DNA of 5,356 bases from Nitrososphaerales archaeon TH5894 (lineage in GTDB: Archaea; Thermoproteota; Nitrososphaeria; Nitrososphaerales; Nitrososphaeraceae). A program made the position numbers and the translations under genes. This document shows positions 1 through 5,250 of this stretch, one piece after another. Every line of letters begins with the position of its first letter. The stretch's first letter is position 1. The notes below the pieces were generated by a model. The model saw only the letters and a program-made list of their open reading frames with translations, did not search any database and was not told the DNA's origin. The DNA lies in the NCBI GenBank assembly GCA_014523485.1, contig JAATVK010000223.1, positions 1-5,356 on the forward strand, read 5' to 3'.

Positions 1-1
1 T

Positions 2-175
2 TCTTATGTAAAAGTGATTGCAGTAGATATTAACCAATCGGTAGTTACCAAATTATTGGATAGAGGAACTACCCAAGCAATAGGAATTGTGACGGATGTA
101 GGTGTATTTCTTCCAATGGTTTTGCAATATTTACAAGAAATAACTCATCAAGAAAAAAATAGCAATAGCGAATAA
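2..175 (+). CDS. C-terminal end of an unidentified protein (5' truncated by window edge)
   Basis: The frame starting at base 2 is open from the window edge to a TAA at 173-175 and gives 57 residues. It reads as real coding sequence: a hydrophobic strand (VKVIAVDIN) is followed by a helix with VVTKLLDRGT, a second strand-like stretch (AIGIVTDVGVF), a helix (LPMVLQYLQE), and a polar Lys/Asn/Ser/Glu tail typical of a C-terminus. This alternating strand-helix pattern suggests an alpha/beta (Rossmann-like) domain. I do not recognise the family with confidence. The conserved-looking DRGTTQAIGIVTDVG block faintly recalls the archaeal DUF1512 group, but that is a memory-based guess. A second in-phase stop (TAA at 176-178) follows directly. 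No promoter or start is visible because the gene begins upstream. Confidence 0.75.
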   Translation, partial: SYVKVIAVDINQSVVTKLLDRGTTQAIGIVTDVGVFLPMVLQYLQEITHQEKNSNSE

Positions 176-286
176 TAAGTATTATATGAAAAATATTGTT
201 TATTGTTATAATTCCTACAGGGGATCTATTAGTTTAATGTACATTCATCCATAACTATTCATTATTACCTTCTTTCAAATCAATAA

Positions 287-307
287 TTCTTTTTCTTTTT
301 AAATTTT
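287..307 (+). terminator. Possible poly-T transcription terminator of the upstream gene
   Basis: A pyrimidine tract with runs of five, five and four T lies about 110 bases after the stop at 175. Archaeal RNA polymerase terminates at U-runs without needing a hairpin, so this is a plausible end for the upstream transcript. In DNA this AT-rich, T-runs also occur by chance; further T-runs lie between about 399 and 431. Confidence 0.3.
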
Positions 308-553
308 ATATTATTGTAAATGGAAACAAAGAAAGAATGAATTCTATCCAGTTACGTGTATAAGATAGGTTACATTTAAATTAAATATTATTACATATAT
401 TTTTAATAGTTGAATTTTTAAATACATTTTTCTACATTTACTTTATTTAGTACACTAATTTTACTTATAATAGAACAATAATCTTATAACTTCTAATACA
501 AGTCCAGTAAATTCTATCTATAAAATATTAAATAAATGATGTAATTAATCTAT

Positions 554-568
554 CTATAACTATATTAA
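554..568 (+). promoter_or_regulatory. TATA-like promoter element for the secreted protein at 590
   Basis: The stretch ctataactatattaa is centred about 30 bases before the ATG at 590. That is the spacing expected for an archaeal TATA box when transcription starts at or just before the start codon. No Shine-Dalgarno sequence precedes the ATG, which fits a leaderless mRNA. A second, arguably better TATA-like sequence (ctataaaata, 518-527) lies 36 bases upstream and would give a leader of roughly 40 bases. Confidence 0.45.
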
Positions 569-589
569 CCAGTACTTCAAATTTCTACT

Positions 590-1003
590 ATGAAATTCAT
601 GTATTTAACGATGATGATATTTTTAGCTTCAATGACATTATCTCTTATTTCCTTTCCCTTGTATTTTCCCATGGTCAACGTATTTGCAGAATCCAATGTT
701 ATAATTTCTTCACAATGTGGTCCAGAGGAGGGAATTAATATCAATATCAATGCAAATGGTTTTTTCCCCAATTCAAATGTTTCTTGGGTAATGTTTGATC
801 CTCAACTAAATCCTCTTCATAATGGATATTTTGCAACCAATAGTACTGGAGGATTTAATGAAGATACTTTTGCAGAACCGAGTATGCCTGGTGAGCATAC
901 CATAGTTTTCTTTGATGATTCGAATCTTAATTATCGAATGGATAATGAAAAAAATACATACCCAGTACCTATAGCTAACAATTGTCCATTGGAAGAACAC
1001 TAA
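590..1003 (+). CDS. Small secreted protein, probable beta-sandwich (Ig-like), function unknown
   Basis: The 137-residue product starts with a signal peptide: a short n-region, a hydrophobic core at about residues 4-27, and a likely cleavage after VFA at residue 33. The mature part of about 104 residues has no further membrane segment, so it should be exported. It carries only two cysteines, C43 near the start and C132 near the end, well placed for a disulfide closing the domain. In between are alternating strand-like segments: an Asn/Ile-rich strand at 49-55, GFFPNSNVSWVMF at 57-69, a TNSTGGF turn at 83-89, and PGEHTIVFFDD at 100-110. This pattern (G-x-PNS-x-V-x-W, then N-S-T-G-G-F, then P-G-x-H-x-I-x-F-x-D) resembles Ig-fold or carboxypeptidase-regulatory-like domains common in secreted proteins of ammonia-oxidising archaea; that likeness is from memory. 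The first ATG was chosen because it gives the Lys-containing n-region and fits the TATA spacing; ATG 599 is an alternative. The gene looks monocistronic. Confidence 0.8.
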   Translation: MKFMYLTMMIFLASMTLSLISFPLYFPMVNVFAESNVIISSQCGPEEGINININANGFFPNSNVSWVMFDPQLNPLHNGYFATNSTGGFNEDTFAEPSMPGEHTIVFFDDSNLNYRMDNEKNTYPVPIANNCPLEEH

Positions 1004-1040
1004 ACACCAATGAGACAAATTCAAATAATATAATAGGTCA

Positions 1041-1064
1041 ATTTTTTATAATGTTGTATTTTAT
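1041..1064 (+). terminator. Possible poly-T terminator after the small secreted protein
   Basis: A run of six T (1042-1047) followed by a second T-rich patch lies about 40 bases after the stop at 1001-1003. A further five-T run is at about 1084-1088. U-runs of this kind act as archaeal terminators, and the next gene has its own TATA-like element, so transcription plausibly ends here. Confidence 0.4.
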
Positions 1065-1162
1065 TGTGTAAAATATCCTAAACTTTTTATTAGATCTCTT
1101 ATACTTAAAATTATAAGTAATAAATGACATTATCTATTCTTTAGTTCTCGTATTACTTTCTT

Positions 1163-1171
1163 CATAAATAA
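1163..1171 (+). promoter_or_regulatory. TATA-like promoter element for the phosphatase gene
   Basis: The stretch cataaataa is centred about 26 bases before the ATG at 1193, matching an archaeal TATA box with transcription starting at or next to the ATG. The bases just before the ATG (cagacttaatg) contain no Shine-Dalgarno match, which again suggests a leaderless message. The box is imperfect and the region is AT-rich, so the call rests mainly on spacing. Confidence 0.4.
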
Positions 1172-1192
1172 CAGAAATTCAATTCAGACTTA

Positions 1193-3193
1193 ATGAATTG
1201 TAATTTTACATATAGATATGGTGTCATCATTACGATATTTGCATTTCTTCTTGTCTTAGTCAATATCAATAATAATATTGATATAATATATGCACAGACA
1301 ACTATTCCTAACTTTAACATCGCTGCAGCAGGTGACTGGGGTTGTAACTCTAATACTGACAAGACCGTTAATTCCATAAAAACTCAAAATCCCGAACTTA
1401 TATTGGGATTAGGAGATTATTCTTACGAGTCATCAGCTGATTGTTGGCTTGACGCACTTCAACCTATCTATGATCTACAAAATAATCCTAATGCTAATAA
1501 TATGCAAATAAGTATAGGTAATCACGAGAATAGTGCTTCCGAAGACTTTAATACGTATATAAATTCATTTTCTCTTACTAGACAATTTGGCCAAGTTTAT
1601 TCTTTTAACATTCATAACGTTCACTTTTTATCTATGGCAACTGAAATTTCATATAGCACAGGTTCTTCTCAAAACGTATTTGTAAAAAATGATTTAGCTG
1701 CTGCTGCTGCAAATCCCAATATCGATTGGATTATTGTTTATTTTCATAAACCAATGTATTCTTCTCCAAGTAGTTGTTCTTCATGTTCTGGGGAATCAAG
1801 TCTTAGAGATATTTATCACCCTATTTTTGATCAATATGGGGTAGACATTGTATTAGAAGGTCATACCCACGATTATCAAAGATCTTATCCAGTAATATTT
1901 AATCCCAACAGTAAATCAAATCCTACAATTACAGACACTAATAGAAATAATTATAATGACCCTGCAGGACAAATATATGCCCTTGTAGGGACGGGAGGTG
2001 TAAACTTTCACTCTCTGAGTAGTCAAAAATCATTTATGGCATTTCAACAATCAAATAGATTTGGACATTTAAATATAGATATCCAAAATAATGGAGCTAA
2101 TCTTATAGGCAAATTTATAAGCAATGAAGGAGGAGTATTGGACCAGTTTACTATTAGCAAATCGGGAGCACAACCTCCTTCTCCACTACCTCCTCCACCA
2201 CCATCTTCAGGATATCACTATGAGCCATTCCTTGATGTTAATGATCCAAATGATGTAGTAACAATACCAAATGCCCAAGAACTAAAACTTTCAAAATTCA
2301 GTGTAGCTGCATGGTTTAAGACATCAATTAACCTTGGTGATAATGGGCTTATAGTGAATAAAGGAGGACTTGGAACTGACTCCACTGGTAACAATATGAA
2401 TTATGGTTTATGGATGACATCATCTGAACTAGTAAGAGGAGGGTTTGAAACATCGAGTGGTTCAGACAGATATGCTACATCTCCATCTCCAAAAACCTAT
2501 AATGATGGACAATGGCATCATGGGGTGGTTACCTTTGATGGCTCTATTGTGAGACTCTATATAGATGGGATTCAGGTAGCAACAACTTCTACATCTAGTG
2601 TACCTGAAGCTGGAAATCATCCTCTTAGAATTGGGTCTGATTCTCGTATTATTGATGACGATTTATTTACTGGTAATATAGATGAAGTTGGAATCTGGAA
2701 TCGGGCTTTAAACACTACCGAAATTGCCAATCTCAATTCTGGTACAGTTGTAACGAGTGATTTAGCGTACTTTAACAAATTTGATGGTGGATTTACACCT
2801 CCTTCACCCCCACCACCTTCTTCAAATAAACTAACTCCAATTTCCGTAGTAGCATCAGCACAGGAGTCTGGTAAGGAAGCATCAAAAGCTGCAGATGGGG
2901 ACTTTGCTACCAGGTGGTCAGCAAATGGTGATGGGCAATGGATTGAATTCACATTCAATAATGTTTATCCTATTACTAAAGTAGGACTGACAGGCTATCA
3001 TTATGACAAAGCATATATGTTTGAAATTAATGGAAAACAATTTATCAACCAAGCAAATAGACCCCAAGGTACTTTAATAGAATATGACCTATCAGACTTG
3101 AATATACAAAGCAATAAAGTAAGAATCATAGGACACGGTAATAGTGGAAGTGATTATAACTCTTATAGAGAAATTCAGTTTTACACTCAGTAA
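1193..3193 (+). CDS. Secreted purple-acid-phosphatase-like metallophosphoesterase with LamG and F5/8-type-C domains
   Basis: The 666-residue product should hydrolyse phosphomonoesters or related bonds outside the cell. Residues 1-34 form a signal peptide (hydrophobic core 11-23, cleavage likely after IYA). The enzyme domain spans about 40-321 and shows all purple acid phosphatase metal-ligand motifs in order: GDWG (D48), GDYSY (D75, Y78), GNHE (N110), VYFH (H185) and GHTH (H224, H226). Y78 fits the tyrosine that ligates the ferric iron and separates this family from ordinary metallophosphoesterases. The N-terminal Fn3-like domain of plant enzymes is absent. Four mature cysteines (C51, C84, C195, C198) could form disulfides. 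A proline-rich linker (328-339) leads to a LamG-like jelly roll (about 345-530) with GQWHHGVVTFDG, RLYIDG and GNIDEVGIWNRAL. A second such linker (536-544) leads to an F5/8-type-C/CBM32-like domain (about 548-665) with AADGDFATRWSA and GQWIEFTF. The two C-terminal modules suggest binding to glycans or matrix. There is no C-terminal anchor. The substrate is unknown. The gene looks monocistronic. Confidence 0.9.
   Translation: MNCNFTYRYGVIITIFAFLLVLVNINNNIDIIYAQTTIPNFNIAAAGDWGCNSNTDKTVNSIKTQNPELILGLGDYSYESSADCWLDALQPIYDLQNNPNANNMQISIGNHENSASEDFNTYINSFSLTRQFGQVYSFNIHNVHFLSMATEISYSTGSSQNVFVKNDLAAAAANPNIDWIIVYFHKPMYSSPSSCSSCSGESSLRDIYHPIFDQYGVDIVLEGHTHDYQRSYPVIFNPNSKSNPTITDTNRNNYNDPAGQIYALVGTGGVNFHSLSSQKSFMAFQQSNRFGHLNIDIQNNGANLIGKFISNEGGVLDQFTISKSGAQPPSPLPPPPPSSGYHYEPFLDVNDPNDVVTIPNAQELKLSKFSVAAWFKTSINLGDNGLIVNKGGLGTDSTGNNMNYGLWMTSSELVRGGFETSSGSDRYATSPSPKTYNDGQWHHGVVTFDGSIVRLYIDGIQVATTSTSSVPEAGNHPLRIGSDSRIIDDDLFTGNIDEVGIWNRALNTTEIANLNSGTVVTSDLAYFNKFDGGFTPPSPPPPSSNKLTPISVVASAQESGKEASKAADGDFATRWSANGDGQWIEFTFNNVYPITKVGLTGYHYDKAYMFEINGKQFINQANRPQGTLIEYDLSDLNIQSNKVRIIGHGNSGSDYNSYREIQFYTQ
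1263..1284 (+). repeat. 9-bp inverted repeat with 4-base loop inside the signal-peptide coding region
   Basis: The arms ATATCAATA (1263-1271) and TATTGATAT (1276-1284) are perfectly complementary around ataa. They fall in the codons for the Asn/Ile-rich end of the signal peptide (NINNNIDI). The stem is all A-T except for one G-C pair, so it would be weak in RNA. The repeat may simply reflect Asn (AAT) and Ile (ATA/ATT) codon use in low-GC DNA. Confidence 0.5.
2174..2209 (+). repeat. Proline-rich linker 1 (between phosphatase and LamG domains)
   Basis: Twelve codons encode PPSPLPPPPPSS, a stiff extended spacer at residues 328-339 separating the catalytic domain from the LamG-like domain. The DNA is locally CCT/CCA-repetitive and much richer in C than its surroundings. 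It is closely similar to the linker at 2798-2824. Confidence 0.85.
2798..2824 (+). repeat. Proline-rich linker 2 (between LamG and F5/8-type-C domains)
   Basis: Nine codons encode PPSPPPPSS, residues 536-544, almost the same as linker 1 with three residues fewer. Together the two linkers flank the LamG-like module like direct repeats, which marks it as a separable cassette. Confidence 0.85.
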
Positions 3194-3239
3194 TCTCTAT
3201 CACAAGCTCCAAAATGGGTCTATCTCCTCTGTAAAATGA

Positions 3240-3419
3240 ATATTAATATTTATTATTTCTCATGAATTAATTGATACTCAGGATTTTGCCCTATTCTATC
3301 AAGACCCCGAAGGAGTAATACAAGTTATACAGAATAGTCAGCAACTTAATATAAATTATGTTAGAGAAAGATTAAATGAATTAGTGTTATCCTATAAAAT
3401 CTACAGATTTAACTCATAA
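3240..3419 (+). pseudogene. Start-less open frame, probable remnant of a decayed gene
   Basis: This frame runs 59 codons from just after a TGA at 3237-3239 to a TAA at 3417-3419. It has no ATG, and its only GTG is near the end, so it is unlikely to be an intact gene. The predicted peptide nevertheless looks protein-like from about 3261: SHELIDTQDFALFYQDPEGV, then a Gln/Asn-rich helix, then YVRERLNELVLSYKIYRF and a stop. It also uses GCC, CCC, GAC and CAG codons that stand out from the AT-rich non-coding surroundings. The acidic-aromatic stretch followed by a helix with a spaced Arg/Leu pattern resembles a C-terminal helical segment. One faint possibility is the tail of a nucleotidyltransferase of the AbiEii/MNT sort, but I cannot assign it. 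A chance open frame is the alternative. Confidence 0.35.
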
Positions 3420-3576
3420 AGCTATCACACAACACCCCTAGAATCAACAGAACCAAATATTATAATATCAGTGTTATAACATATTAAAAAATTGATTATA
3501 GTATATGAATGTATATTAGAAACGTTATGGATAAATTAGTCGAGTATAATTTTCATATGTTATTTAGGTATTAAAA
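3420..3576. other. Intergenic region upstream of aspS with AT palindromes
   Basis: This stretch contains two short perfect palindromes close together, ATATTATAATAT (3457-3468) and TGTTATAACA (3472-3481), and then the aspS promoter. The palindromes lie about 100 bases before the start codon, too far upstream to be the core promoter. Such AT palindromes are frequent by chance in this composition. A 15-codon ATG frame (3527-3574) ends two bases before the aspS start but overlaps the TATA box and is probably not translated. Confidence 0.4.
3542..3553 (+). promoter_or_regulatory. TATA box for the aspS-gatCA operon
   Basis: The sequence gagtataatttt is centred about 29 bases before the TTG at 3577. 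This places the expected transcription start at or within a few bases of that codon. It supports both the TTG start and a leaderless or near-leaderless mRNA. A short AGGT at 3566-3569 could be a weak ribosome contact if transcription begins earlier. Confidence 0.5.
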
Positions 3577-4932
3577 TTGAATAATAGTAGTAGTATATTA
3601 AGGGAAGAGGAATTAGGAAATTGGAGAAAATCCCACTATTCATCAGAGATTAATCCCTCTCTGGAAGGAATAACAGTTATTCTAATGGGATGGATTTCCA
3701 GCATTAGGGACCATGGCAATATTCAATTTATTATGCTAAGAGATAAAGATGGAGATACTCAAATAATTGCTAAAAAAGGTCAATGTCCCGATTTAGTATA
3801 TGAACAAGTCTTGCAGTTAAAGGAACATACATCTCTAGGAGTAAGTGGAAAGGTTATTTCTCAAAGAAAAGCACCCAATGGAATTGAGATAATTCCACTA
3901 GAACTAAAGGTTTTTTCAATTCCTATACAGGCTCCGCCGTTTATGGTACAGAATAGAAAGCCTGCAGGAATTGATACTAGATTAGATTTTAGAGCGATAG
4001 ATTTGAGAAGAAAGTATTTACAAGATATTTTTATCATTCGTAATAACATTTTAAAATATATCCGCACTTTTCTTTCAAACGAGAAATTTATAGAGGTAAA
4101 TACACCTAAGATAATAGCGACAGCTTCAGAGGGAGGGACTGCCCTTTTCCCAATATTCTATTACGAGAGGGAGGCATTTTTGGCTCAGAGTCCTCAGATA
4201 TATAAAGAACAACTTACAATGGCTTTTGAAAAAGTCTTTGAGATAGGACCAATTTTCAGAGCTGAACCTTCTCGTACTAATAGACACTTATCAGAAGCTA
4301 CATCGATAGATATTGAATCTGCTTTTGTAGACTATAATGATATTATGGTATTATTAGAGAAAATAATTCAATTTATTATAAAGTCATTGTCTGAAGATGA
4401 TAATATTAAAAAAAGTCCTGAATTAGACATTGAAAAAAAAATTAATGATAACAATAAATCATTTCCAAGATTAAAATATTCAGAATTAACTGAAAAACTG
4501 AGAAATATCGGAGAAAAGATAAGATGGGGAGATGATCTATCTCCGCAGCTCATTAAAAAACTTGATGACGATCGATTAAATAATAATTTTTATTTCATAA
4601 CAGATTGGCCCACGGCAGCTAAACCATTTTATGTGAAAGAGAATCAAAATGATTCAAAAATTTGTGAATCTTTTGATCTAATGTATGGATCATTAGAAAT
4701 ATCATCTGGAAGCACAAGAATTAGTAATAAAGAAATTCTTATAGATAGAATGAAGAAAAAAGGATTGAATTTGAATTCATTTGACTACCATTTGAGAATA
4801 TTTAATTATGGAGTACCTCCACACGCTGGGTGTGGCGTAGGATTGGAACGGCTTTTAATGACTCTCACAAAAATAGACAATATTCGTGATGCTATATTAT
4901 ATCCAAGAGATATTGATAGACTTGCGCCATAG
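3577..4932 (+). CDS. aspS: Aspartyl-tRNA synthetase, archaeal type, probably non-discriminating (Asp/Asn)
   Basis: This class II enzyme activates aspartate with ATP and attaches it to tRNA in the cytoplasm. At 451 residues it is close to the usual archaeal length (about 430-440) and lacks the GAD insertion of bacterial AspRS. The anticodon-binding OB fold is at about 16-115, starting with the typical W-R-x-x-H-Y-S. The catalytic core follows: motif 1 near FIEVNTPKI (171-179), EGGTALFPI (185-193), the flipping loop SPQIYKEQL (205-213), motif 2 FRAE (227-230), SFDLMYG with EISSGSTR (365-381), PPHAG (414-418) and motif 3 GCGVGLERL (418-426). The start is TTG: an in-frame TAG at 3565-3567 blocks anything earlier, and the first ATG (residue 37) would delete the start of the OB fold. 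The tail after motif 3, ending RDIDRLAP, is canonical. S41 sits where discriminating archaeal enzymes have Trp, and P100 lies near the second specificity site. With gatC and gatA downstream, this points to a non-discriminating enzyme, by inference. Confidence 0.96.
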   Translation: MNNSSSILREEELGNWRKSHYSSEINPSLEGITVILMGWISSIRDHGNIQFIMLRDKDGDTQIIAKKGQCPDLVYEQVLQLKEHTSLGVSGKVISQRKAPNGIEIIPLELKVFSIPIQAPPFMVQNRKPAGIDTRLDFRAIDLRRKYLQDIFIIRNNILKYIRTFLSNEKFIEVNTPKIIATASEGGTALFPIFYYEREAFLAQSPQIYKEQLTMAFEKVFEIGPIFRAEPSRTNRHLSEATSIDIESAFVDYNDIMVLLEKIIQFIIKSLSEDDNIKKSPELDIEKKINDNNKSFPRLKYSELTEKLRNIGEKIRWGDDLSPQLIKKLDDDRLNNNFYFITDWPTAAKPFYVKENQNDSKICESFDLMYGSLEISSGSTRISNKEILIDRMKKKGLNLNSFDYHLRIFNYGVPPHAGCGVGLERLLMTLTKIDNIRDAILYPRDIDRLAP

Positions 4933-4970
4933 AAGAAACAAAGAAGGGGAAGAAAAGTGATAGATCAAAC
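4933..4970 (+). promoter_or_regulatory. Purine-rich aspS-gatC spacer that stays open after the aspS stop
   Basis: The 38-base gap is almost all A and G up to base 4957. It includes aaggggaag (4944-4952), a partial Shine-Dalgarno-like patch about 20 bases before the gatC ATG, which is further than usual. In the aspS frame the codons after the TAG stop read KKQRRGRKVIDQT and end at a TGA (4972-4974) that overlaps the gatC ATG as ATGA. No terminator or TATA box is evident, consistent with one transcript. Confidence 0.5.
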
Positions 4971-5249
4971 ATGATTACAAAAGATCAACTAAAACATTTG
5001 AGTAAACTTTCAAAGATAGATTTAACTGAAACTGAATTTGAAACTTATACTAAACAAATTGAAAAGATAATAAAATATTTGGATAAATTAGATGAAATTT
5101 CATTTGAAGAGAACAATCCGTCATTAGTATTATCTTTCAAAAAATTGTCAGAATTAAGAGAAGATACGATTATAGAGCCAACTCTTAATATTGATCAAAT
5201 AGCTAAAAACCTAAAAGACAAGTTTGTAAGAGGTCCAGTTATGAGTTAA
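4971..5249 (+). CDS. gatC: Asp-tRNA(Asn)/Glu-tRNA(Gln) amidotransferase subunit C
   Basis: GatC is the small subunit of the heterotrimeric GatCAB amidotransferase. It wraps around and stabilises the GatA amidase and its contact with GatB; it has no catalytic site. The 92-residue length matches the family (about 90-105). The N-terminal helical region has the typical pattern: a leucine-spaced helix (LKHLSKLSKIDL, 7-18), T-E-x-E, then a helix with QIEKIIKYLDKLDEI (29-43). The conserved LREDT sits at 61-65, and FVRGPVM at 85-91 corresponds to the family's C-terminal F-x-V-P block. The ATG at 4971 is the first start in frame and gives the expected N-terminus. The gene lies 38 bases after aspS and one base before gatA, so it is almost certainly co-transcribed. 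In archaea GatCAB makes Asn-tRNA, while Gln-tRNA is made by GatDE, so its job here is most likely Asn-tRNA formation. Confidence 0.93.
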   Translation: MITKDQLKHLSKLSKIDLTETEFETYTKQIEKIIKYLDKLDEISFEENNPSLVLSFKKLSELREDTIIEPTLNIDQIAKNLKDKFVRGPVMS

Positions 5250-5250
5250 T

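Larger units (their letters stand above)
176..589. other. AT-rich intergenic region without a gene
   Basis: These 414 bases are very AT-rich with frequent stops. Short ATG-led frames, for example at 238 and 320, run only a few codons. No tRNA-like cloverleaf or long inverted repeat was seen. The left part contains T-runs that could end the upstream transcript. The right part (about 513-568) contains TATA-like elements for the gene at 590. Confidence 0.6.

Noticed and set aside
176..589. A hidden tRNA or small RNA gene in the long AT-rich gap.
   Set aside because: No GC-rich stem set, T-loop consensus or other tRNA signature is visible on either strand. Archaeal structural RNAs are normally far more GC-rich than this stretch.
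738..752. The tandem aatatc-type repeat in the small secreted protein gene, as a regulatory repeat.
   Set aside because: It is explained by alternating Asn and Ile codons in a strand segment; there are only about two units.
806..1024. A minus-strand open frame covering most of the small secreted protein.
   Set aside because: It lacks a plausible promoter and its composition is what the complement of the plus-strand gene would give. The plus strand has a signal peptide and TATA spacing.
1697..1713. The GCT repeat run in the phosphatase gene, as a microsatellite or phase-variable tract.
   Set aside because: There are only four GCT units plus GCA, encoding a short Ala run in a helix. Unit changes would stay in frame, so it would not act as an on/off switch.
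2617..2958. A 113-codon open frame on the minus strand inside the phosphatase gene.
   Set aside because: It is the antisense shadow of the LamG/F5-8C coding region, with Gly/Glu repeats that mirror the proline linker. The plus-strand frame has clear domain motifs across the same bases.
3527..3574. A 15-codon ATG frame ending two bases before the aspS TTG, as a leader peptide for translational coupling.
   Set aside because: It contains the TATA box that positions the transcript start near 3577, so it would not be on the main mRNA. It has no ribosome binding site and no distinctive residue content.
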